A DNA stretch of 64,000 nucleotides, taken from NCBI GenBank assembly GCA_021209875.1, contig JAGYVD010000005.1, positions 186,001 through 250,000 of the forward strand. The letters are read 5' to 3'. A model generated the notes under the pieces. It made no database searches and was not told the DNA's origin. It worked only from the letters and a program-made list of their open reading frames with translations. Below are positions 24,069-35,109 of the stretch, one piece after another (positions within the stretch are counted from its first letter, which is position 1; each line of letters begins with the position of its first letter). The position numbers and the translations under genes are program-made. Source of the stretch: Rosellinia necatrix (taxonomy: Eukaryota > Ascomycota > Sordariomycetes > Xylariales > Xylariaceae).

Positions 24069-25426
24069 GGCGCGTATGTATCGTATCTATCTGTTCTCTT
24101 TTTCTTTTCTTTTTTTCCTTTTTTCTCGGCCGCCTAATTCTATCGGGATCGATTCTTCTTCTTCTTCTTCGTCGTCTTTCTTTCACCTGGCCCTGGAATC
24201 CGTCGCGGACTCGGCCGGGCGCATGGCCTGAGAACACACCCCTCCTTTTTGCGCTTCAATCGGCTGATCGTTCGTCTATCTACCTTGTGTTCGTATACAG
24301 CTTCGGGGGATTCGGATTGTTCCCTTTATCGCTGTCTTCGCATACAATAGTGGTGGTGGTGGTGGTGAAGTTGTCTGGTCATAAGGGGGTTTTATAAAGT
24401 CACTCTCGTGACGTCCCTGGTCTTGTAGTGGATCCGTTCAGTGGGATGTCGTCGTCGTTATCCTGTTGTAGCAATGTACCACCAAGTCTGGCCACGAGGG
24501 CTGCCTAGGGTGGTACATGCATACATAACTACCTAGGTACCTATGTAGTACTTGTGCATGCCTAGACAGAGTAGACAGAGTGGTACCTATCTATCGATAA
24601 GATAGCTAGCTGGGTAGCAAATGACGCACGATAGTTCTTGGCTCCCTTCAAGCGCAAGAAGTCGAAGTAGATAAGTCCACAGCATGTTGCGCAAACGTGG
24701 CTTTATGGACGACGGTTTCATTCTCACAAATATTGTGATTCTACTAAATCTGGGACCGATGAGAAGTGAATACTATTTTACAGGTTAAAAACCGCCGATA
24801 TCTTGCAGTTCTGTAACCAAAAATATAACCAGCCAAAAACCGTCCAGAAAATAACATGAAATTCCTTTCTATTGTTTTTCTATAACTCCCGATGTTTATA
24901 CCATATTTAAATACATAATTCTACAAGATCTATCTAAAGCCATGATTAGATGGATACGGAGGTCAGGCATGTACACTGCAGTTTCTCGGGATTCACGATT
25001 CACTCTATCTACCTACCTGCTCTGACATGACCCACTTTATTTTTCTCTCGATAGTTCCAGTGCACCTACCCAAAACTTTTTCACTATCCGTAGGTTACTT
25101 CAAGCTCTTGACACACTCGAGCAAACCACACCTCCCACTTTAGGGTGCCTAGGTAGGTACCTTAGTTTACCTTGCTCACAGCGAATCAGGTGTGCGATAG
25201 GATTATTAGGTTTAAGATTTGAACGGCGCGTAATCATTTTGCATACTCAAGGCTCGGATCACGATCGAGAAACCGCTATCAAGCTTTCATGGGAACTTAG
25301 GGAAGGCACCTAGTCAGTCAGTCGGTCGGTCACCTGGCTCCTACCATATCAAATACCTGAAGGATACGCCATCAGTCCTCTATAACCCCCCCCTCTCTGC
25401 TCCCATTTCTGCTTCCTCACTTTGCT
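24069..25426. other. Divergent promoter region, Vps20 / Rix7
   Basis: No gene. It contains pyrimidine tracts, a short (GGT)n run at 24351-24368, CCTAGGTA motif copies near 24530-24545 and 25147-25160, and a CAGT/CGGT repeat at 25313-25331 close to the Rix7 start. Confidence 0.5.
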
Positions 25427-27719
25427 ATGCCCCCTCGGACCTTGGGTGGCCTCGATCGAGATGTTTATCAGATCATCCGAAAATTCGAGGATCAACACGC
25501 CGAAGATAAGAAACCCCCGAGGTTTACCGTCTCCGGCGTTTACGACGCTATAAAACAGTCAAACTCGAGTCTCTCTCGCCAGAAGAAGCGTCCTCTTGAG
25601 GACTCCATAGAGAGGGTTCTCCGTCTCCGGCGAGAGGAGAAGCAAGAAGACGACGAAGAGGCTCACATTGAGAAGGCCATGGCCGCCGAATCGCCCAAAC
25701 CCAAGGTATGCATGGAACACATCATCGGCTCATGAATTTTGCTAACGGCCCGAAACCAAAAAGGAACGTGACTATTACTTGTTAAATAAACAAATCGCAA
25801 AATCCTGGAACCTTCCCAAGGCCCAACCCGCGCAACCCGCGCAACCTGTGCAACCTGTGCAACCCGTGCAACCTGCGCAACCTCCTGAGATGGCTGGTCT
25901 GGAGCCAGAGAGGCTATCTAATGGGGAGCCCAAACCCAAGAGGCGTAAGGCCGAGTCTAAGGAGAAGGACGACCGCAGCCCCCCAACGGATACCTCATTG
26001 GAGGACCTGGGGGGCATGGATGCCGCAATCGAGGTCCTTGTCAAATCCATCACATGGCCGATGAACGCGCGCGAGGCCTGCGAGGAGGGCCTCGTCAAAC
26101 CCGCCCGGGGCGTACTGATCCACGGCCCTCCAGGCTGCGGGAAGACTATGCTAGCTAAAGCATACGCCGCATCGCTAGGGGTGGCATTTATTCCCGTGTC
26201 CGCTCCTTCTCTGGTGGCTGGTATGTCTGGAGAGTCGGAGAAGAAGATCAGGGAGCTCTACGACGAAGCCAAGAAGCTTGCGCCATGCTTGATCTTCATC
26301 GACGAGATAGACGCCATCATGGGCAAGCGAGAAAATGCCCAAAGGGAGATGGAGAAGCGCATAGTCGCACAGATGTTGACCTGCATGGACGACTGTGATG
26401 CGCAGAAGCTGGGTGGCAAGCTCGTCGTAACGCTTGCCGCTACAAATCGCCCGGACAGTATCGATCCGGCCCTGCGAAGAGCAGGCAGATTCAACTACGA
26501 GATCAGCCTTGGTATTCCCAACGAGGCAGCCCGTGAGGCCATATTACGCAAAATGCTAAGTAAGATACCGCTAGCCAGCGACGTGGACTACAAAATGTTA
26601 GCCAAGAGGACGCCAGGCTTCGTCGGTGCTGATCTAGAAGACCTCATATCCGTAGCTCAGAACGATTTGGCTGCCACGTTGATGACTGAGATTTCACAGT
26701 CATCCGACATGGACATCGACGTTGACCTCCCCGCCCAAAAATCCGCTATTATCAAGTTACATAATGCAATCCGCGCTGCACCGCTCAACGCCATACCGAA
26801 AGATAAATACACCTTATCAATGCATCATTTCTTGGAAGCTGTCAAACAGGTACAGCCTGCTTCGAAGCGTGAAGGTTTTTCGACCATTCCCGATACGACC
26901 TGGGCTCATATTGGCGCTCTCGGCCATGTTCAAGAAGAACTGATGCTATCCATTGTACAGCCAATTCACCATCCAGAGAGGTTCAAGGCCCTCGGTATTG
27001 ACGGCCCTTCAGGTGTTCTTCTCTGGGGGCCCCCTGGCTGCGGTAAGACGCTTCTTGCGAAAGCCGTTGCCAACGAATCCAAGGCGAACTTTATCTCCGT
27101 CAAGGGCCCAGAACTCCTAAACAAGTACGTGGGCGAATCGGAACGCTCCGTGCGCCAAGTCTTCAGCCGCGCTCGTGCATCCGCTCCCTGCATCGTCTTC
27201 TTCGATGAGTTAGACGCCCTCGTGCCGCGACGGGACGCGAACGGCACGGATTCAAGTGCGCGCGTTGTGAACCAACTCCTAACGGAAATGGACGGCATGA
27301 ACAGCCGATCAGGGGTCTATGTCATTGGGGCTACTAACAGGCCAGACATGATCGACCCTGCCATCCTACGGCCTGGTCGGTTAGGTACGAACATCTTTAT
27401 CGACTTACCCAACGCCGACGGCCGTGCGGACATATTGAAAACACGTATTCGACGTGTACTGCCCTCTTACACCGATTTTGATGTTCTCGACTCTGTGGCC
27501 CGCGACCGGCGCTGTGATGGTTTTAGCGGCGCTGACATAGAGAATCTACACAGCGCGGCGGCCAAGGCCGCGATGAGGAGGATGATCCAACTTGGCCAGC
27601 AAGACGGTGGCGCGATACTGCCAGAGGATTGGCAGCGGGCTCTCAATGAGACGAAGCCAAGTGTATCGGATAGCCACTCCGAGAAATTTAGACAGCTAAA
27701 AGAGCTGGGCTGGGAATAA
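25427..27719 (+). CDS. RIX7: Ribosome biogenesis AAA-ATPase Rix7 (NVL-like)
   Basis: Two exons: 25427-25705 and 25764-27719, one 58-nt intron, 744 residues. Rix7 is a nucleolar/nuclear double-ring AAA-ATPase that strips assembly factors from pre-60S particles. The N-terminal winged-helix-like segment (residues 1-60) and a lysine-rich linker (KPKRRKAESKEK) fit Rix7/NVL. D1 carries Walker A GPPGCGKT at about 214-221 and Walker B LIFIDEID. D2 carries a second GPPGCGKT near 517 and Walker B IVFFDELD, with the NQLLTEMDGM and GATNRPDMIDPAILRPGR signatures. Both ATPase sites look intact. The linker includes a run of about seven AQP/VQP tripeptides encoded by a 9-nt minisatellite. It is slightly shorter than yeast Rix7 (837 residues), mainly in the N-terminal and linker parts. 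Confidence 0.94.
25821..25893 (+). repeat. 9-nt coding minisatellite inside RIX7
   Basis: Roughly seven to eight tandem copies of a CAACCYGYG unit encode (A/V)QP tripeptides in the disordered linker before D1. Third-base changes between copies suggest the array is not brand new. Confidence 0.9.
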
Positions 27720-28360
27720 GCGCTGCCCGCGTTTCCCTACGACTGATTGCACGTAACTCCCAAAGGTTGCTAAGGGTTAAAACGGTTATATAATCGTTTG
27801 ACAGACACGCAATACAATGCGCTTGACGAACTTAGCTTATAATTGTATACATTAGTTACTGTACCCATGTATTGTTGTTGGTGTTTGCCCCCCGGCGTTC
27901 AACAACCCTTGACATAAATAGCATTAGATGATGCCACAGGGGAAACACTGCAGGGTTCAAGGAAACATGTTGACAGATGTCAAAGAGCTGAACCTCATCT
28001 AGCGTATGCGAGGTGAAGCCTTGTTTCCTAGTGCAGTAAGCAGAGAGGAACATATATCAGAAAGCCGAATATTCTCCATTCTCTCGTCTTCACGCACAAT
28101 AATGTATTCAAGCCACACCTACCAAGGAAGAAAAACGGCCGGAAACATAGCAGCTAAGTCATGAAAAAGCCGAAAATGGAGACAAGGGGGGCGTCAGCGC
28201 CTTTGTCTCGAACGAGTCGCCGAAAAGTTTGGTACCGTTCTTTGTGCTCCTCAAACAATACTATCTCAACCACGAAAATGCTTGAACCTCTCTCTAAGCC
28301 CTCGAAAAAAACTTCCAGGACAGCGAATAAATAGCCTTTGCGGATGCGCACGTTGATGAC
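27720..28360. other. Intergenic, Rix7 to kinase-like gene
   Basis: It holds the 3' UTR of Rix7 and the upstream region of the next gene on the same strand. No other gene. Confidence 0.5.
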
Positions 28361-30700
28361 ATGGCAACATCAGAGGGGGCGAAAGCCGAGCAAAGGCGCC
28401 TCGGCCTCGAGGTCGCTACTTACTTCACCAGCACCCTGAAATATAACTTCGTAGGGTTCGCGGGGATAGGCCGTCAGTACGAATCCCACAGTCTTACCCT
28501 TGCTATTTTTCTTTTTCTTTCTCTTTTTCCGTACTTTGTTTTTTTTTTTTCCCTTTACTCATCTACTCTGTGTCCCTGTCCCCCTTCCCTCTCTACAAAC
28601 CCGACGCATTTTCATTTTAAAAAATTCAACCACCACTATCCCATAAGGCAATATACCAATTAGTTTGCCTAACATGACGCGCCGCATTCTCTTGCGCGAA
28701 ACAGTGGCGGCGCGCTGATCCTCCGAGAGCGCGCGACGACGACAGCGACGACGACGGAAGGGGAGGCGAGCGGACAAGGACAGGGGAAGGGCGAGGGACA
28801 GGGACGGATGCTGGTGATCAAGTACTCGCACGGGCGGCTGGCGAGCGCGCGGGACGCGTCGGACGCGGACGAGGACCTGCGCAACGAGCACCGCGTGCTC
28901 ACGCGGCTGCGCGGCGCCGAGCACATCGTCCAGCTCGTGCCCATGGCCGACTGCTCGCTGCGCATCCCGGGCATGTCGGACGGAGAGGACACCTATGGTC
29001 GCGGGGGCGAGGGTGAGGGTGAGGGAGAGGTGACGGATAGGGGTAGGCGGTGTCCTACTTTCGCGCTGGAGTATCTGCCGGGGTGAGTTCGGTCTTCTTC
29101 CGGGGGAGGGGCGGGGCAGATGGATGGGAAAGGGGGATTTTGAGGCGAGAGAGATTTCCTTCATTTTGATACTTTTCCTCGTCTAAACGCGACATTCTCG
29201 CCCCTAGGTTTCATCTCTGGCTTGGAAGGAGAGATTTTGTTTGCGCCTCTGCTGACTCGGTATACTCGGCATATAGGGGCACGATTACCAAATTCAGGAT
29301 GCGTGTTCGGAGGGATACTAAGCTCACGTGGCTGCCGAGTCGATTACTCTGGCGGATCTGGCTCTGCAGTACGTTGTTCCCTCTCACCACTCCCTCCCCC
29401 TTCTTGTTTGGTTCTCTCTTACCCCTCATTCGTTCGGGATATCTCGTGTGTATTCTCGTGACCTTCACTTTCATACGGGAGGGAAGGAAAGGGAGAGACG
29501 ATACGATGTGTGGAATGGTTTACTGATTCGTGAATTTGCTTTCGCGCGTGCGAACAGTGGTCCGCCAATGCGTGGCCATGGCTTTCCCGCCCGACATCCC
29601 CGAGGAGAGGTACGTCGCCGGGAAGCTCACGCGTGAGACCCTGAAGTTGCGACCCTATACGAACCTGACCCAGAACTCGGCGCACGCCGACAACTTCATG
29701 TTCGGCCTCGAGTCGCAGATATCGGGCATCGAGCATGAGCCGAAACTCCCCGTTCTCAAGGTAAGCATTGGGCAGCTAGGCATTGAAGATTGTCGTTTTT
29801 TTTTTCTCCTTTTCTCCTTTTCTCCTTTTCCACTTTCCTCCTTTCTGACGCCGAATGGCCTCCCTTGGAGTATGGCGGTATGAGGCGCGTCATGATATGG
29901 TCGCCTTGATCTAACCCTGATTTGTAGCTCATCGATTTCGGCCGCGGAAAGATAGAAAGCGAGCGACGGTCATTACGGTACGTTGTAGAACACGTCCCTA
30001 GCTATGAAAACGAGCATGCACTATATTAGAGGGTTGACTGACTTGTCCATTCCCTGGCTAGTCACCTACCGAACAACCCAGATGAATTCGGAAGCAGGTT
30101 AAATCTCTTCAATGCCTCGTGGGTGAGTTGATTGTCTGGATAGCCAACTGGCTTTCAAAAAGGGCGATAGATGGCACTAATTATTTATATACCATAAACC
30201 AGGCCATGATGAAAGTGTGCTGTATCAACACCCGCGAGAATAAACCGTTCGAGCTGGTCAGACCGGCAGTTACATACCGCTGGGACGGGCCGGAGCCCGG
30301 CGAAAGTAAGGCTACCCCTTCGCCTCCCTTTAAGCTATCACCCCCTTTAAGCTATTTGACTCATGCCTAAACCGAGTCGGAGAAAGAAAAGAAAAGGAAA
30401 GGAAAGGAAAGGAGACTGACATCAGAGGGGCTGATAGTGCAAACCCTGGCCCCGGCCATCTTCAGAGAGCACCCGACGGTAGACCCGCAGCTGCGAACCC
30501 TGCTGGTAAGGTTGATGCCGGAGTATTTATACAACACGCTGCCTCTGGAAGATGTGCTGTGGGAGACGGCGACGGCGGTGGCAAACAAAGGCGAGGACGA
30601 CCCGACGCTCTACACCCCGGCCGGACGCGAGCTGTCCATTATCGAGAGCGACGAATTCATCAAGGAATTGATCCAGAAGGCAGTCTACGATGCGGATTAA
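28361..30700 (+). CDS. Protein-kinase-fold protein, predicted pseudokinase
   Basis: Eight exons inferred: 28361-28476, 28705-29082, 29277-29368, 29558-29760, 29928-29977, 30062-30122, 30203-30305, 30426-30700; 425 residues. The glycine loop GIGRHGGALIL is split by the first intron. The VAIK-type lysine is in LVIKYSHG, the alphaC Glu in LRNEHRVLTRL, and the hinge is FALEYLPGGTI. The catalytic loop reads TQNSAHADNFMFG: the expected H/N-D catalytic Asp position is Ser, though the metal-binding Asn is kept. LIDFGRGKIE keeps the DFG Asp. It is therefore probably catalytically weak or dead. The N-lobe contains a Thr/Gly/Gln-rich insert (residues about 48-72) and a Gly/Glu insert before the hinge. 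An alternative third exon starting at 29208 keeps frame but adds 23 unlikely residues. The substrate or role is unknown. Confidence 0.68.
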
Positions 30701-31393
30701 ACGGGGTTCGCCGAAACATCATTATGGGAGTATTTCAGATGATGTGGATGAGGATGTCGGCCATTATATTTATTATATTCCGTTTAGGATAAGAGGGACT
30801 TGTGTACGCCATAGAGGAAGTACATGGGTCGTGATTTGTATATTAGAATTTGAACTTATCCCTTTCACTCATCATCCTCTTCAAAATGTGTCATCCATTT
30901 TGATTGGCCATGCTATAAGGGGTGGTCGTACAAAGCTTTAGTAGCGCATCCCGATCGAAGACGGTTAACCCTATAAGAAATAGTTACTACCGCTGTCGCA
31001 TTCTACAATCAACCACAGACATAGCTAGTTCCGTCATGAGAGCCAGGGCCAAAGGCTATAAAGTTGGTTGGTAGTGATTCAACTAACACGGGATTGGTCG
31101 CAAAAGGCCGAGGAAACGATAGAAAATGTATCGCTACACGCAGGTCATGTAATAGTATTTACTGGAAATTCTAAACCCAATCCATTCATTCCCAGCCTTC
31201 TAGATGGCAGTCTGAACTCCAGTATAACCGTTGACCGAGGGCTCGCTTTTGTGACAATTATCGTGAAGAGGAGATGGATATATGTCCGCCCAACCACGGG
31301 CGCCGCCACGGTCTAATCTATAAATACACTTGTTGGCCTATCCGTCTATGCAAATGCTTTATCGTTACACGTCCGCGTCGATGCGGTGATGAT
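30701..31393. other. Intergenic between convergent genes
   Basis: This is the 3' side of the kinase-like gene (+) and cytochrome c (-). No gene seen. Confidence 0.5.
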
Positions 31394-32269
31394 TTATGCC
31401 GTCTCCTTCTTGAGGTAGCTGTGAATCGGTTAGCGACGTTGGTTGCACGCGCGACATTAGTCGGGGGAAAGGTGTCTCACGAGATGAGGTCGTTGCGGTC
31501 CTTGTCCTTCTTGAGACCACCGAAGGCCATCTTGGTGCCAGGGATGTACTTCTTGGGGTTCTCGAGGTAGGTGAACTGTCGGCTTGGGTTAGTATAGGTG
31601 AACAGCACGGAACAGGCCCTATAGAGTCTGGGCGTAGGGACATACCAGGGTGTCTTCTGTCCATTCGATGCCCTTCTGCTTGTTGGCGTCGGTGTAGGCG
31701 TAACCCTCGACGGAGCCGGTCTTACGGCCGAAAAGACCGTGCAGCGCGGGGCCGACCTTGTTGCCCTCGCCCTCCTTTAGGGTGTGGCACTGGGCGCAAC
31801 GGGTGGTGAAGAGCTTCTCGCCCTTCTTGAGGTCACCTGGAGGCCACGATATTAGCACCATGCTTCCGCACATTATAGGCCACGTGGAAGATAGACATCG
31901 CGGGGCAAGGCGCTGGGGGGGGTCCCGTCCGCGCTTCCACCAGCCCTCGACGCAAACAAAGCGATGCGCCGCCAAGTTTGCGTCGGAAGATGTACGGATG
32001 GGTGAAAGGGTGAAAGGGGGCCCTGTCGATGGAAAATAGCGCAGCCCCGTCGTATGCCCGACCGGTCGCAAGCGAGGTGGGTGTAACGTGTTGGCTCAGA
32101 ATCGGCAACAGTACGTTTGTGCACGATTCGCGACGACGGGCGGACACACGGACGGGAGAGCGACGGCTCAATGGCTCGAAGATGTAGACATGTGTCGACA
32201 TGGCAGATGGAGAGGATGCATCGGGCGATCAATAGCGCAGCGGGAAAACCTACCAGCAGAGAATCCCAT
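31394..32269 (-). CDS. CYC1: Cytochrome c
   Basis: Four minus-strand exons: 32254-32269 (16 nt), 31646-31836, 31481-31575 and 31394-31418 (25 nt); 108 residues, the usual fungal length. It is the soluble electron carrier between complex III and complex IV in the mitochondrial intermembrane space. The haem attachment motif CAQCH spans residues 19-23. The axial Met is in GTKMAFGG (Met85), and [10 protein letters not shown] contains the lysine that is trimethylated in fungi. The first intron is unusually long (417 nt, donor GTAGGT) and follows a five-codon exon. The other introns are 70 and 62 nt. It shares its 645-bp upstream region with a divergent mitochondrial protein gene; a CCAATCA element lies in between. 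Confidence 0.97.
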
Positions 32270-32914
32270 CTTGACGGTTATGTGAAGTTTGGGAGTGGGA
32301 AAAACGGAAAGGTTGAGATTAGGGATTAGGAGGTACGTGGGGGGAGTTGTCGTTCACGAACGATACGGCGGTGGGTAGAGAAATAGGAGGGTGAGATAGG
32401 TGTCAAAAAGGGAAGGAAAAAAAAAAAAAGAATTGAGGCAATCGAGATTTATGAAAGAATGTATGAGCTCAGTACGTACTTACACTACTACTTACGGTCA
32501 ACCAACCCTGCAGGCCGCTAACATCCCACGGTTGGCAAGGCTTGTGGGCCGCAATTGTGGGGCCCGTGTTTCCCCTTGCTGCCAATCACAGCCGGGCTGA
32601 AATAATCCAGCCCCGAGGAAACCCGGCTGTACGGAGGTACGTACCTGCCTCAAACCTGCTGGGACGAGAATTTTTCGCGGCCCCCTGATGATAAAAAGAT
32701 GACGCTATGCTCAAAGAGCGGAAACCGAACATAGCCCTTACCGTTCCGAGATCCCTAGCGTTACCTAAGGCACTAACCAGATCCACTAACAGTTCTCCTA
32801 CACCCACGCGGGGGAGTAAGTGTAGATGCCATTAAAAAAAAAAAAATAATATCACTGCACTGGGACTGAGACCGTCGTCATTGAGCATCCCAAGCTCCGA
32901 GCCAAACCCCCGGC
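32270..32914. other. Shared promoter region, cytochrome c / mitochondrial protein
   Basis: This 645-bp divergent intergenic region contains a CCAATCA box and A-rich tracts near 32418-32430 and 32834-32846. No gene. Confidence 0.55.
32582..32588 (+). promoter_or_regulatory. CCAATCA box in divergent mitochondrial promoter
   Basis: A perfect CCAATCA, the preferred HAP/AnCF (CCAAT-binding complex) site, lies between the starts of cytochrome c (-, 313 bases away) and the mitochondrial membrane protein (+, 327 bases away). The HAP complex controls respiratory genes in fungi; its use here is inferred. Confidence 0.5.
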
Positions 32915-34171
32915 ATGGCTTCCAAGACGACGTCTATACCCCGATTCCTCCTCCCCCAGCACGGCCCGATGTGGCGGACCGTCGTGCGCTCAGCAGCCGT
33001 TACCCGCCCCCTCAATGGAGAGGCCAGCCAGGTGATAGTGCGCTATGCGTCCCAGACGGCATCAAGGAGGCCCGGTGCGGCGAGGGGTAGCGGATCGACG
33101 AAAGCCACGACCCGAAGGACTGCATATACCAAAGCTGGGGCGTCGAAAGCATCCAAAGCTGGAGCGCCCACGTCTCCTCCAAAGGCGGCTGCAAAGGCAT
33201 CTAAGCCCGCGCCCGCACCCGCACCCGCAGCGGCAGCAGCAACTCCTACACCAGCAACCCCCAAGCCGACGGCCGCGAGGGAACCCATAACACACGCCGT
33301 CGCATCCGAACCTACCGCAGCCGCAGCCGCCGCCCCGTCAGTCGACCCCTCCAAGCCCATCGTGCTCGAGAAGCCGGAGCGTTTCAACCCCCCCCCTCGC
33401 ACGGTGCCCGGCTCCCGCGATCCAGGCCGAAGCACTACGGCGGGCCGACGACGGCAGAGGAAGTCAGAGCGCAGAGCCAGAGGACCTATCCGGGTCTGCC
33501 GCCGCCGCCTAACACCTGGTCGCACTGGTTCACCAACAACCGGGGGATTCACATGTTCATCACACTGGTAAGCCCCTATTCATACATAGATCCATCCATC
33601 CATCCATAACATATCATCTCTTCAACCCATCCCCCCCCCTTTTCCCCTCCCCCTTTTCCCCTCCCCCTTTTCCCCTCCCCCTTCTCCCCTTACGACAACA
33701 ACAACAACAATAAACAACAACAACAAACAACACACTAACGAATAAATCCCACAGGGCACCTTGACCGGGCTGGCAGTGTACACCTTCGCGCTGAACTTCC
33801 AGGAGAAGTCCGAGTTCGCGGACCTCATCCCGCCCATATCCGAGTTCCCGCGGCACCCGTTCCAGTACCTCGGCGTCTGCGTCGACGTCCTGCGCATGCA
33901 CGAGGAGCACGAGTCCGCCCGCACCGCCGAGAAGCGCCGCCGCCGCGTCGACGACGTCGCCAAGCGCAACGAGTACCGCGCCGCCCACGGCCTCGAGCCC
34001 GCCAACGGCTCCTTCTTCGGCGGCGTCAGGGCCGAGGAGCCCGCCGAGGACCCTGCGGCCGTCGCCGTCGCCGCCGCCGGGTCTTTGGCGTCGGAGCCGG
34101 CCTCGGCATCGGACGTACCCGCGGAATCCGCGCCCGAGGGGAAGAGGAAGAAGTATCTGGGTATATTCTAG
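32915..34171 (+). CDS. Mitochondrial single-pass membrane protein, frame broken in C9 tract
   Basis: Two exons: 32915-33567 and 33755-34171. The N-terminus looks like a mitochondrial presequence (MWRTVVRSAAVTRPL..., ...VRYASQ). An Ala/Pro/Lys-rich linker follows, then the conserved part: NPPSHGARL, RPKHYGGPTTAEEVRAQSQ, NTWSHWF, a membrane helix IHMFITLGTLTGLAVYTFAL, and a soluble tail FPRHPFQYLGVCVDVLRMHEEHE. The two parts are in different frames. The frame changes at nine consecutive C at 33388-33396: one extra base would join them into about 356 residues, and no plausible intron spans the site. It is probably a sequencing or assembly indel, less likely a true mutation or slippage site. The family is recognisable as conserved in fungi but I cannot name its function. 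It is transcribed divergently from cytochrome c. Confidence 0.72.
33388..33396 (+). other. C9 homopolymer at apparent frameshift
   Basis: Nine C bases in the reading frame. Upstream the N-terminal frame reads ...EKPERFN; downstream the conserved frame reads SHGARLPR. A net change of +1 or -2 in the tract restores continuity. Confidence 0.8.
33633..33690. repeat. 13-nt C/T minisatellite in intron
   Basis: About four tandem copies of a CCCCTCCCCCTTTT-like unit lie inside the 187-nt intron (33568-33754) of the mitochondrial membrane protein gene, followed by a (CAA)n run. They form the polypyrimidine part of the intron. Confidence 0.85.
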
Positions 34172-34198
34172 TAGTCCGTCATTGCATTCATTCATCAT

Positions 34199-34216
34199 TA
34201 TATATATATATATATA
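34199..34216. repeat. (TA)9 microsatellite
   Basis: A perfect TA dinucleotide run lies in the roughly 295-bp space between the convergent 3' ends of the mitochondrial membrane protein gene and Rrp42. Confidence 0.95.
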
Positions 34217-34466
34217 CTCCCCCTGACGGCAGGCCGAACGAATGCTTGTGCCATTGGGGGAACATGATCCACCCCTGTACAATAGATACACAGAATATAA
34301 CAAAGACCAAAAATGTGTATGCATGCATTCTTTTCTTCTTGAGCATTTCGTTGAAAAAAAAAAAGTCTCGAATTCGTATGTGGTATCATAAAAGCCCAAC
34401 CTTACTAACCCAAGCGTGATTTCTTTTCTTTTCTTTTTTTTTTTTCTTCTTGGTTCGATGGCTACG

Positions 34467-35075
34467 CTACGCTATCTCGACGCCGTCCAACCCCTCGAAC
34501 ACCTCGTCCGCGACGCCCCCCTTCCGCAACACCTTCTCGACCATGGCGCCGATGACGGCGATCCTCGGCCCGCCCCGCGGCGCCCTCCACACGCCGTCCA
34601 CGGCCCCCGTCTCGGCCGGGACCACCCCTCCTCCTCCGCCTCCTCCGTTTTCCTTCGCGACAGGCGCCGGTGTAGCAGCAGCAGCAGCAGCAGTAGAAGT
34701 AGCAGCGCTACCCCCTTGCCCCCACGCCGCCGCATTCACGGCGTTCGGCACGCCCGGCGCCGTGAGCCGCGAGGGCGGGTCGATCGTGCGCACGGACAAC
34801 AGGCGCAGCGTCCGCGACGCGCCGCCTACCCCCACATCACCGCCGTCGACGTCCATGCCCGTGCCCGTGCCCGTGCCCGTCGTGGCCAAATCGTCATCAT
34901 CGTTGTCGGCCGCTGGCGCCGCCTCGCCCACGGAGACGGCGAGCGCGCAGTCGGCGACGGCGAGCTCCTCCTTGGACGGGTCAAAGATGACGTTGTCACC
35001 CACGGCCATGACGAGGAGGGTGATGGGCGGCCGGGACGAGCTGCCTCCCCTACCTTCCGCCTTCTCTTCTGCTGC

Positions 35076-35109
<34 letters not shown>

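Noticed and set aside
29208..29276. Extended third exon of the kinase-like gene
   Set aside because: In frame, but it inserts 23 residues into the hinge; starting at 29277 gives the expected EYLPGGTI sequence.
33043..33552. 169-residue Ala/Val/Gly-rich frame on the minus strand
   Set aside because: Antisense shadow of the Ala/Pro-rich linker of the mitochondrial membrane protein; composition mirrors the GC-rich sense codons.
33614..34399. 261-residue minus-strand frame
   Set aside because: Runs antisense over the second exon and the C/T minisatellite intron of the mitochondrial protein; no domain.
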